Source: Dactylis glomerata (taxonomy: Eukaryota; Streptophyta; Magnoliopsida; Poales; Poaceae). Taken from it: a stretch of DNA of 64,000 nt. The notes below the pieces were generated by a model. The model ran no database searches. It was not told the origin of the DNA and worked only from the letters and a program-made list of their open reading frames with translations. Both the position numbers and the translations under genes were made by a program. Location: assembly GCA_007115705.1 (NCBI GenBank), contig QXEO01000817.1:1966500-2030499 (forward strand). The letters are read 5' to 3'. Numbering within the stretch: the stretch's first letter is position 1; each line of letters starts with the position of its first letter. Of this stretch, positions 34,745 to 48,672 are shown piece by piece.

Positions 34745-36419
34745 TGAAAGGAATATGCCCGAGAGGCAATAATAAAGTTGTTATTATATTATTCCGTGAT
34801 CATAATAAATGTTTATTTCTCATGCTAGAATTGTATTAATCGGAAACATTAATACTTGTGTGATTAATAAACTAAAAGGTTCCTAGTAAAGCCTCTCTTT
34901 TATACTAGCTCATTGATTAACCGATGATCAAGGTTTCCTGATCATGAACATTGGATGTTGTTAATAACAAGGTCATATCATTAGAAGAATGATGTGATGA
35001 ACACTCACACCCATAGTACGAATAGCAATACGATCAAGTCATCAAGTTTCATTGCTATATCAAACTCATACGAAATAGTTCTAATCCTCAGACCATGAGA
35101 TCATGTTAATCACTGATACCAGAAGAGTGCTTTGATGATATCAAACGTCACACCGTAATAGGGTGATTATAAAGGTTGATTTGGGTATTCTGAAAGTATT
35201 AGTTGAGGCTCATGGATCAAGAATGGAATTTGTCCGACTCGATGACGGGAAGATATTATCTGGGCCCTTCTCGGTGATATTGCATTGAAATCACTTGGAA
35301 GCATGTGACTAGGTCACGGGAATGCTTTATCACGGAATGAGTAAAGAGACTTGTCGGGAACGAGATCGAACTAGGTATGGTTGATACCAAATGATCGGAT
35401 ATCGGACAAGTAATAATATCGCGAGACAAAAGGAATTAACTATGTTCGTTATTGGTTCACACGATCACTAGTTCATCGTTGAGTAAGTGGGAGTCATCAT
35501 GGATTTCCATATCCCGCTGATGATTATTGATCAGAGAGGAGTCTCGATCATCTCCACGTTATTAGCGAACCGTAGGGTGACACACTTAAGGTTCGCCGTC
35601 GTTTTTTGAGTGGATACGATACTCTGATCGAATTACAGGACAACATGAGGGTTGTTTCAGAAAAGCACCAAAACTGTTTCGGGATATCGAAATAATTCAA
35701 GGGTGTATATGTTAATGTTTGTTAATTAAATGAATTAACAAATATTAAATAAATAAAAATGTTTTGTTAAATCAATAAGTGTGAATTTAATTAGCTTGAA
35801 TATCATGCAAAATTAAAATGGGGGTTACCTCATGTTGATGAGGGGGTTACCACCATGAAGAGGGGGTTACCACCATGATGAGGAGGAGGAGCTCCTCCTA
35901 GGGGTCGGCGCACCCCCTAGGGGGGATGCCCTCTCCTCTCCTATAAAAGGACCCCCTCTCCTCCATGTTCATGCTTGCTTGATCCCTTCCTCTCTCCCGC
36001 AAAGTTGCTGCCCAATATCCGTCTTAGGTTAGCAAAGCTCTGCCGGATTGTTAGTTCGTAGTTTATACACTTGGAGAAGTGTGTGTGGAGTGTCCAGCAG
36101 ATCCCCTCTTCCGCTGCCCCACTGGACAGTGGGCGTGGAGGAGACGACGACAAGCCGTACATGTGACCGAGTACGGAGGTGCCGCCGGTTGTGGTGCCTT
36201 GTACACGATCTTGAGATCGTCAAGTGAACAACTATGTCGAGTACGTCGACTACATGCCTCTTCATCGAGTCTCCATCGGCAACGTTTGTGCGGGCACATA
36301 ATCCCCGCTTCCGGTCTTCGAGGGTTAGTTCTTCGTTGCTACCATCTCGTAGAGTTTTCTTGGCTAGTTTGTGTTCATGCGTAGGAATTTTTTTTGTTTT
36401 CCATGCTACGAACCCATCA
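34745..36419 (+). repeat. Copia 3' LTR
   Basis: An uninterrupted 1,675-bp LTR from TGAAAGGAATATG to CCATCA, with TATAAAA at 35942-35948. It serves as the template showing where the 5' LTR was interrupted. Confidence 0.95.
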
Positions 36420-36436
36420 ACAAGGACAAAGGTACC

Positions 36437-37620
36437 TGATGGCGTGTAGATGACCGCCGAGTTGGGAACCCCAAGAGGAAGGTATGATGAGCACAGCAGC
36501 AAGTCTTCCCTCAGTATGAAAACAAGGTTTATCGAGCCAGTAGGAGAATGAACCAACTTCCGAAGGTTAATGCTCGCTGGCTTCACGACAGCTCCAGACA
36601 ATTTATATATGGCGCCTTATCTGGGGCGTAGCTTTGCACTAGCAGCAACGTGGAACCTGCACACAACACAACCAAAGTACTTTGCCCCAACTTACAGTGA
36701 GGTTGTCAATCTCACCGGTTTGCTATAAATAAAGGATTAAACGTATCGTGTGGTAAAAGATAGTAGTTTGCAAGAATATAAATAAAGCGAGTAAATAGTA
36801 AATGGCAATAAGAATATAAAAGAATGGACCGGGGTCCATAGTTCACTACTGGTGTCTCTCCATAAGATAAATAACATAGTGGGTAAACAAATTACAGTTG
36901 GGCAATTGATAGAATAAAGCAAGCATACAAATGTCATGAGGATCACTATGAGATTCACTTGGGCATTACAACATAATACATAGACCGTAATTCAACTGCA
37001 TCTATGACTAATAATCCATCCGCCGGATATCGTCCGAGCAACCGTTGGGTATTAAGTTGCAAGCAACAGATTATCGCCTTAAGAAAGTGTGTAATGTAAA
37101 TAATACAAATGTCCTTGAACACAAGATTGTTGTTTTCTCCCTAGTAGCAACAACACATCTACAACCTTAGAGGTTTCTGTCACTCCCCCAGATTACTAGA
37201 GGCATGAATCCACTATCAAGCATAAATACTCCTTCTTGGAGTCACTAGCATCTACTCGGCCAAGATATCTACTAGCAACGGAGAGCATGCAAGATCATAA
37301 ACAATATAGAGATGATAAATCAATAAATCAACTTGACAAAGTATCAATATTCATCGGATCCCAACAAACACAACATGTAGAATTACACAACGATGATCTT
37401 GATCATGATAGGCAGCTCACAAGATTTAAACATGAAGCACATGGACGAGATGACAAAAATCTAGCTACAGCTATGGACCTGTAGTCCAAGGTAGACTACT
37501 CACACATCACTCCAGAGGCAGTCATGGTGATGAAGAAGGCCTCCGGTGGTGATTCCCCTCTCCGGTAGGGTGCCAGGAAGAGATTCTAGACCCTCCCGAT
37601 CTCGCGTCGACGACGGCAGC
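36437..37620 (-). repeat. Truncated Athila-like Gypsy LTR, minus orientation
   Basis: This is the reverse complement of the latter part of the LTR present at 39521-41198. Its 3' end is at 36437 (reading GCCATCA on the minus strand). About the first 450 bases of the LTR are missing at the 37620 side, where a plus-oriented LTR of the same family begins. No matching internal region is attached. Confidence 0.8.
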
Positions 37621-39255
37621 TGATACGTCTCAAACGTATCTATAATTTTGATGCTCCATGCTTGTTTTTTACCATTTGCTTAGTGTTTCGTTACACTTCA
37701 TGGCGTTTTTAGGCATTTTCTAGAACTAACCTATTAACAAGATGCCACAGTGCCAGTTCCCTATTTTTTGCTGTTTTTGTGTTTCAGAAAAGTTACACAA
37801 GAAATATTCTCAGAATTGGACGAAACAAAAGCCGAACGTCCAGATATTAAACGAAGCTTCCAGAACACCGAAGAGGAGACGGAGCCGAGCCAGTGGCCAG
37901 CCTCACCATGAGGGGGCGCGGCCCAGCCCCTAGCCGCACCCCCTATGTGTGAGACCACCCTGGTCCACCTCTGACGCTGCCCCTTCGCCTATAAAGACCC
38001 CCCAACAGGAAAAACATAAACACCAGATCAATTTTCCAGAAACACATCGCGATTCGCCACCGTCGTCGACCCGAGATCGGGAGGGTCCAGAAGCTCTTCC
38101 CGGTACCCTGCCGGAGAGGGGAATCGCCACCGGAGGTCTTCATCATCGCCATGCTTGCCTCCGGCGCGATGAGTGAGTAGTCTACCTTGGACTATGGGTC
38201 AATAGCAGTAGCTAGATGGTTGTCTTCTCCACCACGTGCTTCATGTTTAGATCTCGTGAGCCGCCTTACATGATCGAGATCACCGTTATGTAATTCTACA
38301 TGTTGTGTTTGTTGGGATCCGATGAATATTGGTGTTATGTTGAGTTGATGTGCTAAATCATATATCTTATGTTATCTCTATGTTGTTTATGATCTTGCGT
38401 GCTCTCCGTTGTTAGTAGCTATCTTGGCCAAGTAGATACTAGTGACTCCAAGAGGGGGTATTTATGCTCGATAGTTGGGTTCATGCCTCTATTTAATCTG
38501 GGGGAGTGACAGAAACCTCTAAGGTTGTAGATGTGCTATTGCCACTAGGGAGAAAACAACATTCTTATGTCCAAGGGCATATGCTTTGTTTATATTACAC
38601 ACTTTGCTTAATGCAGTTATCTATTGTTCGCAACTTAATACTCATGGGGTGTTCGGACGATATCCCCGTGGGTGGATTATTAGTCATAGATGCAGTTGGA
38701 TGGCGGTCTATGTATTTTGTTGTAATGCCTAGAGTAAATCTCATAGTGATCCTCGCGACATATGCACATTATCTTTATTCTATCAATTGCCCAACTGTAA
38801 TTTGTTTACCCAGCATGTGCTATTTATCTTATGGAGAGACACCACTAGTGAACTGTGGACCCCGGTCCAATTTCCTTTATATTGCTATCACCTGTTTACT
38901 TTACTCACATTGTTTACTTTCTCGCATACTACTATTGCTTTCCACTCGATACGCTCATACCTTTGTTTACAGCAAACCAGTGAGATTGACAACCTCATCG
39001 TAAGTTGGGAGCAAAGTATTTGGTTGTGTTGTGTGCAGGTTCCGCGTTGCTACTAGTTGAAGATGCGCTAACAAGTATCGTTAACGGCGCCCTTGTTGGA
39101 AGTCACTAGGCTAGCAAGCATCACCTTCTTGAGTTTGGCTTTTTCCTGGACTGACAAACCTTGGTTTCTTACTGAGGGATAATTTGCTGCTATACTCATC
39201 ATACCTTCCTCTTGGGGTTCCCAACTGGCCGATGATTTACATCAACACCGCCGCA
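37621..39255 (+). repeat. Athila-like Gypsy 5' LTR (element A)
   Basis: It begins TGATACGTCTCAAACGTATC, has a CCTATAAAGACC promoter at about 37990, and ends near 39255, eighteen bases before a primer site. It is diverged from the LTR at 39521. The end point is uncertain by some ten bases because the terminal part is worn. Confidence 0.8.
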
Positions 39256-39520
39256 AGCAGCAAGAATTTTTCTGGCGCCGTTGCCGGGGAAAAAGAAGAC
39301 TTCTGCAAGGGGAATTTCGCACGCACATCCTTTACTTTGTTTTAGTTTTGCTTTACTTTATTTTTACTTGCATCGTTTTATCAAAAACACAAAAAAATTA
39401 GTTTCCTTTATAGTTGTTATTTCTTTACTTTTAGTTCATTATGTTGTTTCCTAAGTACGTTTTGGAGGACCTCTCAGTAGGTAGTGGTTCTATTATTGGG
39501 AAAAGTAACATTGAGGAGTT
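39256..39520 (+). mobile_element. Start of the internal region of element A
   Basis: It holds the primer site TGGCGCCGTTGCCGGGGA (39273-39290) and an open frame from 39441 that begins MLFPKYVLEDLSVGSGS and runs into the next insertion after 27 codons. The same N-terminus opens the ORF of the minus element at 60204-60797. The rest of element A is not found in the window. Confidence 0.75.
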
Positions 39521-41198
39521 TGATATGTCCCAAACGTATCTATAATTTTTGATGCTCCATGCTTGTATTTACACCATTTGCTTAGTGTTTCGTTATACTT
39601 CGTGGCGTTTTTATGCATTTTCCGGAACTAACCTATTAACGAGATGCCACAGTGCCAGTTCCCTGTTTTCTGCTGTTTTTGTGTTTCAGAAAAGTTACAC
39701 AAGAAATATTCTTAGAATTGGACGAAACAAAAGCCGAACATCCAGAAATTTACCGAAGCTTCCAGAGAACCAAAGAGGAGACGGAAGGAGCCAGGAGGCG
39801 GCCACACCACCAGGGGGCGCGGCCCAGGGCCTGGCCGCGCCCACCTATGGTGAGGGCCCCCTGGTCCACTTCTGACGCTGCCCCTTCGCCTATAAAGACC
39901 CCCCGACGGGAAAAACCTAAATACTCGATAACTTTTCCACAATACATCGCGATCCGCCGCCGCCGTCGACCCGAGATCGGGAGGGTCCAGAAGCTCCTCC
40001 TGGCACCCTGCCGGAGAGGGGAATCGCCACCGGAGGTCTTCTTCATCACCATGCTTGCCTCCGGCGCGATGAGTGAGTAGTCTACCTTGGACTATGGGTC
40101 CATAGCAGTAGCTAGTTGGTTGTCTTCTCCACCATGTGCTTCATGTTTAGATCTCGTGAGCTGCCTTACATGATCGAGATCACCGTTATGTAATTCTACA
40201 TGTTGTGTTTGTTGTGATCCGATGAATATTGGTGTTATGATTGAGTTGATGTGCTGAATATTATCTTATGTTATCTCTATGTTGTTTATGATCTTGCATG
40301 CTCTCCGTTGTTAGTAGCTATCTTGGCCGAGTAGTTGCTAGTGACTCCAAGAGGGGGTATTTATGCTCGATAGTTGGGTTCATGCCTCTATTTAATCTGG
40401 GGGAGTGACAGAAATCTCTAAGGTTGTAGATGTGCTGTTGCCACTAGGGAGAAAACAACATTCATATGCTCAAGGGCATATGCTTTGTTTACATTACACA
40501 CTTTGCTTAATGCAGTTATCTGTTGTTCGCAACTTAATACTTGTGGAGTTCTCGGATTGATTCGCCACAAGTGGATTATTAGTCATAGATGCAGTTGGAT
40601 GGCGGTCTATGTATCTTGTTGTAATGCCCAGAGTAAATCGCATAGTGATCCTCTCAACATATTCATGTTATCTTTATTCTATCAATTACCCAACTATAAT
40701 TTGTTTACCCAGCATGTGTTATTTTATCTTATGGAGAGACACCACTAGTGAACTGTGGACCCCGGTCCTATTTCCATTATATTTCTATGACCTGTTTACT
40801 TTACTCGCACTGTTTACTTTACTCGCATACTACTATCACTTTCCACTCGATACGCTCACACCCTTTGTTTCAAGCAAACCGGTGAGATTGACAACCTCAT
40901 CGTAAGTTGGGAACAAAGTATTTGGTTGTGTTGTGTGCAGGTTCCATGTTGCCGCTTGCAAAGCAAAGCTTGGACAAGGCGCCCTATAAATTGTCCTAAG
41001 CTGTCGCGAAGCTAGCAAGCATCACCTTCTGGAGTATTGTCTTTTTCCTACTGGATTGATAACCTTGGTTTCATAACTGAGGGAAAACTTGTTGCTATAT
41101 TCATCAAACCTTTCTCTTGGGGTTTCCAACTGGCCGGTTATTTTACTTTATCAACAAACGCAATCAAGCTTTCTAGCATCATCATCACCGCGCCATCA
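39521..41198 (+). repeat. Element B 5' LTR
   Basis: A 1,678-bp LTR from TGATATGTCCC to GCGCCATCA, with the TATA box TATAAAG at 39891-39897. The end is set by the start of the leader ACAAGTTTTC before the primer site and by comparison with the LTR end at 55641. Confidence 0.85.
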
Positions 41199-41208
41199 AC
41201 AAGTTTTC

Positions 41209-41226
41209 TGGCGCCGTTGCCGGGGA
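41209..41226 (+). other. Element B primer-binding site
   Basis: TGGCGCCGTTGCCGGGGA begins ten bases after the LTR, a position and form common in Triticeae Gypsy elements. The tRNA species was not determined. Confidence 0.75.
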
Positions 41227-42157
41227 AAAAGAAGACTTCTGCAAGGGGAGTTTCGCACGCATATCCTTTACTTTGTTTTAAGTTTTGCTTCACTTTATTT
41301 TTACTTGCATCATTTTATCAAAAACACACAAAAAATAGTATCTTTATAGTTGTTTTTACTTGTCTGCTTTTAGCTTTGCTAGAATGGCTACTCCTGAAAA
41401 CACCAAGTTGTGTGACTTTACTAGCACGAATAATAGTGATTTTATCTGTACTCCTATTGCGCCACCTGCTCCTGCTGCAAATTTTTATGAGATTAAGCCT
41501 GCTTTGCTGAACCTTGTTATGAAAGAGCAATTTTCTGGTGCTAGTACTGATGATGCTGCAGCTCATCTCAACAATTTTGTTGAGCTATGTGAGATGCAGA
41601 AATATAAGGATGTAGAAAGTGATATTATTAAGCTTAAGTTATTTCCTTTTTCTTTGAGAGGAAAAGCTAAGGATTGGTTGCTGTCTTTGCCTAAAAATAG
41701 TATTGATTCATGGGCTAAGTGTAAGGATGTTTTTATTGGAAGATACTATCCTCCTGCTAAGATTATAGCTTTGCGTAGCAATATTATGAAGTTTAGCCAG
41801 TTTGATAATGAACATGTTGCTCAAGCTTGGGAAAGAATGAAATCTATGATAAAGAATTGTCCTACTCATGGACTGACTACTTGGATGATTGTCCAAACTT
41901 TTTATGCAGGACTGAATTTTTCTAATGATAGGACTCAGCTGCTTGAGGCACTTTTATGTCCCTTACCTTGGGCGCCGCAACAAAGCTTCTCGACAATATG
42001 ATGGTAAATTACTCTGAATGGCACACCGAGAGAGCACCACAAGGTAAGAAGGTAAATTCTATTGAGGAAACCTCTTCCTTGAGTGATAAGATTGATGCTA
42101 TAATGCTTATGCTTTCTAATGATAGGACTCATGTAGATCGTAATAATGTTCCTTTAG

Positions 42158-42492
42158 TGACAAGGGTATAGATAATAGAGCCCGTTAGTTGAGTACCCGT
42201 GAGGCCCGTTACGATAGGCCCAATTGTAATACTAGTCGAAATACGAGTTCATGTCGTATGTCGATATTGTAATCTGTATCGGATCCCACCCGATTCTTGA
42301 GACCTGGCCACCTATATAAAGGAGCCAGGAGGGGACGGTGTGGGACAGATTGAAAGCAAGCCAGGTTCTACACCCACGTATACTTTCATAGCCACCTTGT
42401 TTGACTGAGTTTACCTTCGAGTTCATCCGACGCCCTGTCTCCCCGATCCTAAGTCCTTCATCTAGGACATTTGTCGAGTTTAAACCTCACCA
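42158..42492 (+). repeat. Tat-like Gypsy 5' LTR
   Basis: 335 bp from TGACAAGGGTATAG to CTCACCA. A CCTATATAAAGG promoter lies at about 42311-42322. The last bases differ from the 3' copy, which ends CTTGTCA. Confidence 0.9.
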
Positions 42493-42513
42493 ATTGGCAC
42501 CGACGGTGGGATC
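42493..42513 (+). other. Tat-like Gypsy primer-binding site
   Basis: ATTGGCACCGACGGTGGG follows the LTR directly. It closely resembles the site of the miniature elements at 26913-28770. Confidence 0.75.
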
Positions 42514-42529
42514 TCTGGGCGTTGGAATC

Positions 42530-44617
42530 ATGAATTCGACGGCTTTTTTGCTTTTAGCCAATATCAACCCAGAAGTCGACGAAAATCAAGAGATGGAATT
42601 AACGTTCGGAAGTCTAAGCTTCTACATCGGACCTTCGGGTTCAACCCGCCTTTCGGATCCGACGAAATCAGTTTCGTCGGCGGGCAAAGCAGAGAGGATG
42701 ACAGCATCTGGATCATCCGTAGGCTCTTCTAGCGAGGTAAACTCGCCAGTCAGCTTAGCAGCAACAGAAAAATCGCAGGGAAAATTAGAGAAACCCGACG
42801 AATCCGGGGAAAAGACCATTGTGGAAGAAGCAGTGGACAAATCAAGGGATATCGCCAGTATAAGCAGTGGCGTCTCCAGGAGCGTACACCAATTATGCGT
42901 GATCATCACCGAAGCAGCAGAGGAAGAAAATAATCACACTGGCAATAAGGAGGTCGACATGCAAGTCGACAAAATAAGGAGCAACGGCAAGAGAGAGAAG
43001 GAGAAAGTGCATGTTTCGGCTAGAGAGTGGTGAATGATCATGACAGCTATCAACCACGGGACTGATGTACCCGCAGATTCAAGAAGAGAAGTTTTAATGG
43101 GGTACCAATACACGCTGCACCAGCGCAGGAAAAAGCTAAGGCACGAAAGAGATATGATTATGAGAAGTCCAGATTACAACAGCACACCAAGTGAAGGATA
43201 TTGGAGCGAATATACCAACTCATCAGAATCCAGCATGGAGAGGCACAAAGACCCAAAGCACAATAGAAGGACAACAGCACGTATAGTAGAAGAAAGCTAT
43301 ACGAGAAGCCCAAGCGCGAACCAACCAGAAGAGGAGGAATAATTTGTGCAAGATACACCAGAAGCAGCATTGATAGCAGCACAAGCATACCTACTAACCA
43401 CGCAACCAAAACCTGGTGACCCACAGGAACAAGTGCATCAAGCAGCGATACGGAGCCTCGGGTTAGTAGAATAAAAGCTAAAGGGAAATATTTCAGAGAA
43501 AAAGTCGACTCACCGCAGTGAAAGGAAAAAAGAGGAGGTCAAGCGCAAATCTTCACGGGACGAAACTAGCGAGTCCTCAGAAGACGAGAAACGCCAAAAG
43601 AGGAAGGAGGATGCAAGGAACATAATAGCACAAGCAAGGGTAAATAACTCACGTTACGTGTGGAGGGAAGAAAACTATGAAGATGACAAAAAAGAGATGG
43701 GCGCGCTATGCTTTACCCGCAGGGTTCACAAAACGCAAGTACCCAAAGGATTTAAGCTACCGCATGATCAGGAAAAATATGATGGTTCACAGGAGCCAAC
43801 GCTATGGTTGTCAGACTATCTACAAGCAGTACAAATACTAGGGGGAACAAGAGCAACAGCAATACAAAGTTTGCAGTTACACCTCACCGGCGCAACGCGG
43901 TCTTGGTTAAATACACTACCCAACGATTCCATCGGAAGTTGGGGAGAGCTAGAAAGCCAATTCGCAAGGAATTTTCGCTCAACATACAAGCGACCAGCGT
44001 CGTTGGAAGAAGTTAAATCGTGCATACAAGGAAGAGAAGAAACTCTGCGTTCTTACATACAACGCTGGAGTGTCATTAAAAACTCCGCAGAGGACGTCTC
44101 CGATGAAAGAGCAATAGACGCCTTTTCAGCCGGACTTCGTCGCTCAGACCTCATGGAAGAGATAGGAAGAATAAAGCCGAGAATAGTTTCAGAACTAATG
44201 GAGATAGCTAATAGATTTGCCGACGGAGAAGACGCATATAACAACAAAAGAGGACATTCACCGGAAGTTGACAAATCCAGCAGGCAAAGGCGAAGGTACC
44301 GCAACGGCGACAACCATGGAAGGAGAAATCAGATAGCCGCGGGTTACGACGAAAGGAACGAGGAAGGTTACGAAAACAAAGAGTTTCAAGCAAGAGACAA
44401 CAGGGGAAAGGAGAAACCAAGGTACTCGGGTCCCTCAGCAGAAGATATGCTATATGGTCCTTGTCGCATCCATTACGCATACTTGGATGGGAAAAGAGTC
44501 TCCAACCACCAGATGAAGGATTGCAGAACCTTCCTAAGGCTACAAAACGCCATGGATTCAAACCAAGGAACACGACAGGGAGGAAAAATAACAAGTCAAG
44601 GGTATCAAATGCAGTGA
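42530..44617 (+). pseudogene. Tat-like Gypsy gag, with in-frame stops
   Basis: The frame opens with MNSTAFLLLANINPEVDE and stays in one phase to 44617, interrupted by TGA at 43031, TAA at 43340 and TAA near 43472. The amino-terminal 370 codons are charged and low-complexity (RSEREKKEEVKRKSS-like). From 43658 a retrotransposon gag domain is clear: LPHDQEKYDGSQEPTLWLSD, LHLTGATRSWLNTLP and an Arg-rich tail. A TGA at 44615-44617 separates it from pol in the same phase. Confidence 0.85.
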
Positions 44618-47600
44618 CTCACAAAGCAACTGGAGTCGAAGATATATATATCAGCAATGATTCAACCAGTACCGAAGTCGAAGAAAGAGAGGAAGAGCAT
44701 ATCAAGACAAGTCAACTTGGCAATATCATTGCCACCAGCTACCACAGAGTACCTAAAGTGGTCCGATCAACTAGTTAAATTCAGCAGAACAAACCACCCA
44801 AGGAAAGTACCCAGGCCAGGGCATGCACCAATGGTAGTAAAAGCACAAATAGGGGGATACGACATTGGGAGAGTATTCATGGATGCAGGAAGCGGCATAA
44901 ACCTAATATATGCAAGAACCCTGAGGGCAATGTACATTTCACTGGAAAGTTTAAAGCCAACAGATTGCTCTTTCCACGGAATAGTGCCAGGAAGTGCAAA
45001 TTACCCTCTTGGGAAAATAGAACTTGACGTTTGCTTCGGAAATAGCAACAATTATCGCAGAGAAAAGCTGGAATTCGAAGTTATGGATTGGCCTTCACAG
45101 TATCATGCAATCCTGGGTCGCCCAGCATTTGCAAAATTTATGGCAGTACCTCATTACGCGTATCTTACACTCAAGATCCCAAGACCCAAAGGAACAATCA
45201 CGGTGCAGGGCAGCTTTGAAGTATCCAACACCTGTGACAAAGAATTCAACAGACTAGCACAAACCTTTGGCATGACAGCAGAATATGCGAGACTAAAAGG
45301 CGAAGCCGACCACAACATACTACCCGACGTCGGGCAATCCCTGCCAGATCAAGCTTTCGATGCAACTCAAGACTCGAAGAAAATCTAGGTCCACCCTATA
45401 GACCCAAGCAAAACTACCTCTATAGCAGTAAACTTGGATCCTGCATAGGAAAGCACGCTCGTCGAGTTCCTCCGTGAGCGCTGGGAAATCTTTGCCTGGT
45501 GTCCTTCAGACATGCCAGGGGTTCCCAGGGAACTCGTCGAGCACGCACTAAATGTCGATCCCAAAGCAAAACCAGTCAAGCAACCATTGAGAAGATTCGA
45601 TGAACCTAAAAGGAAGGCAATAGCATCGGAACTGCACATGCTAGAAAACGCAGGGTTCATCCGGGAAATCAAATCATCGACTTGGGTATCTAACCCAGTT
45701 ATAGTCCCCAAGAAAAACACGGATGTGCAAAGAGTGTGTGCCGACTATACGTCTCTCAATAAGCACTGCCCAAAGGATCCCTTCCCTCTACCTCACATTG
45801 ATCAGATAATTGACTCAACAGCAGGGTGCGAAAGGCTTTCCTTCCTGGACGCATATTCCAGCTACAACCAGATCAAGTTGAAGAAAGAAGACGAGGAAAA
45901 AACAGCTTTCATAACACCTTACGGCGTGTTCTGCTACCAAGCCATGCCTTTCGGCCTAAAAAACGCAGGAGCAACCTACCAGAGGATGATGCAAAACTGC
46001 CTCAGAAGTCAAATAGGGCGAAACATCCAAGTCTATATCGACGACGTGGTTATCACCACACAAAAAGAAGAGTCACTAATCAGTGATTTAGCAGAAACCT
46101 TCGACAACCTAAACAGATACAAGCTGAAGCTCAATCCGACAAAGTGTTCTTTTGGGGTATCTGCAGGGCAACTCCTCAGGGTCCTGGTATCCGCAAGAGG
46201 GATAGAGGCAAATCCAGAGAAGATCCAGGCAATACTAACAATGGGGAAACCAACAAAACTGCACGACGTACAGAAGCTCGCAGGACGTGTCGCGGCTCTA
46301 AGTCGATTTGTGGCGCGGCTAGGGGAAAAAGCACTTCCCTTCTATGCACTGATGAAAAAATCAGACGATAAATTCGAGTGGACCGAAGAAGCAGACATAG
46401 CTTTCACACAATTGAAAAAAGTGCTTTCCACACCGCTGGTGTTGGTCGCACCAAAGGAAAAGGAGCCATTGTTACTCTATATTGCAGCAACACATCAAGT
46501 GGTAAGTACAATACTAGTAGTCGAAAGAAGTGAAGAAGGAAAAACCCGTGGAGTTCAGCAGTCGGTATATTTCGTCAGCGAGGTGTTATCTCCAACAAAG
46601 CAAAGGTACCCGCACTATCAGAAACTTGCATACAGCATATTCACATCAGCATGAAAACTATGGCAATATTTTGCGGTACATCCGATCATAGTGGTCAACG
46701 AAGCACCACTGTCCAATATATTGAATAATCCTTCAGCAACAGGACGTGTCTCCTTATGGGGATTGAGTTGTCACCCCTGGACATCACGTATGAAAAGTGG
46801 AAGGCGATCAAATCACAAGTGTTACCAGACTTTACAGCAGAGTGGCTGGAATTGCAAAACACAGGACCACCAGATCTATCAAGTGTATGGACAATGTACT
46901 TCGATGGATCAAAAAGGGTCCAAGGCGCAGGAGCAGGAGTAGTTCTGATATCACCACAAGGCGACAAGTTGAAATATGTGCTAAGGATGAGTTTTCCCCA
47001 AGCCTCCAATAACGAAGCCGAATATGAGGCATTACTCCATGGGATGAAAATGGCCAAGGCATGTGGAGCAACTCGACTGAAAATATTTAGAGACTCGAAC
47101 CTCATCGTCCAACAAGTGATGAACAAGTGTGATGCCATCAACGACAATCTGACAGTGTACAGGAACTTATATTATTATCTCGAGGGAACATTTGACGGAT
47201 GCAAAGTTTTGCATATCAGCAGAGCAAGCAACGAGAAAGCCGACAATTTAGCAAATATCGGGTCCCAGTGTTTACCCGTCCCACAAGGAGTTTTTTGGGA
47301 GGAAATCGTAGAAAGGTCAATAAAAGGAACCAAAGTTTCGACTACAGGAGAGCAAGCCCAGCATCAAGCAATAGGCTCGGGGGCTGGTAGCAGCGGGGCA
47401 GCTGAACCCGAAGAAGTCATGATGATCGAGGAAACATGGATGCAACCATACTTGGCATACATGGTAAACAAAACACTACCCGAAGACACAGTACAAGCAA
47501 AAAGGATAATACGACGATCCAAGGCTTTCGTCGTGCTACAAGGAAAATTATACAAGAGAAGTATAACATGTGTCTTACAGTGATGCATCACCCCACAAGA

Positions 47601-48672
47601 AGGGCAATAAATCTTAAGAGATATCCACGCAGGAGTATGCGGACATCACGCTAGCAGCAGATCAATTGCAGCCAAAGCTTTTCGTGCAGGATTTTATTGG
47701 TTAACAGCCATTGAAGATGCAAAAGACATAGTAAGAAAATGTGAGGCTTGTCAACGCTTCGCATCTCGACCGCACGCGCCAGCAGCAGAGCTGCAACCAA
47801 TACCTTTATCTCGGCCCTTCACACAATTGGGTCTCGATATGGTCGGGAAACTACATAAATCTTGGCCAGGAGGGCATGTTTACATGCTGGTAGCAGTCGA
47901 TAAATTCACCAAGTGGGTAGAAGCAGCCCTGGTGACAACTCAAGATTCCACAGCCGCGATTAACTTCATCAAGTCCATAGTTTTTCGTTTTGGAGTACCA
48001 CATAGCATAATCACAGATAATGGGACAAACTTCACATCAAAAGAGTTCAAGAGTTACTGTGAAGGCCTGGGAATTAAATTGAAATTTGCATATGTAGCGC
48101 ATCCAAAGTCAAATGGGCAAGTCGAGAAAGCCAATGGCTTAATATGCAATGGGATAAAGAAGAGGCTGCTAGCGCCACTCAAAAAAGCCAAGCACGCTTG
48201 GGTGGATGAGCTACCCTCCGTACTCTGGAGTCTACGAACCACACCCAACGCAGCTACTCAAGAAACTCCCATTTTCCTGGTCCATGGCGCAGAAGCCGTG
48301 CTTCCAGTTGAAATAACTCATGAAGCTCCAAGAATCGCGGCATATGATGAGGCAGCTTCTACAGAAGCACTTCAGGATGATGTTGATGCACTTGACGAAG
48401 CAAGAGATGTAGCACTCGCTAGAGCTACTCAATATCAGCAGAATCTACGAAACTACCATAGTAGTCGAGTTCATCCACGATCTTTCGTGGTGGGAGATCT
48501 AGTACTCTGACTAAAGCAGGATGGCCATAGAAAACTAGAGTCCCCATGGGTGGGACCTTACATTGTGACAGAAGTAATACCAGGAGGAGCTTATCGACTA
48601 CAAGACAAGAAAACGGGGAAAGACGAGAGTAACCCGTGGAATGCAGAGCAACTACGATGGTTCTACGCATAG
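44618..48672 (+). pseudogene. Tat-like Gypsy pol: protease, RT, RNase H, integrase
   Basis: Protease shows FMDAGSGINLIYA and ILGRPAFAKF (about 44875-45130). RT has the conserved VCADYTSLNKHCPKDPFPLP, then MPFGLKNAGATYQRMM and YIDDVV (about 46036). An RNase H-like domain begins YFDGSKRVQGAGAGVVLIS (about 46900). Integrase has a HHCC finger ending CEACQRF and a DDE core with AVDKFTKWVE, ITDNGTNF and NGQVEKANG. Lesions: TAG 45386, TAG near 45447, TGA 46652, a one-base shift near 46758, TGA 47581, TAA near 47608 and TGA 48508. The last codon before TAG 48670-48672 is Ala. Confidence 0.9.

Larger units (their letters stand above)
26008..36419 (+). mobile_element. Copia LTR retrotransposon, BARE/WIS/Angela-like, decayed
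   Basis: A full-length element by structure: 5' LTR 26008-29562, internal region 29563-34744, 3' LTR 34745-36419, and duplication ACAAG on both sides (26003-26007, 36420-36424). Both LTRs begin TGAAA.GAATATGCCC and end in CCATCA. The primer site matches initiator tRNA-Met. Domain order is gag, protease, integrase, RT, RNase H, which is Copia. Multiple stops make it non-functional. Its 5' LTR was later hit by the miniature element array. The two LTRs differ by about 8 of the first 150 bases, so the insertion is not recent. Confidence 0.95.
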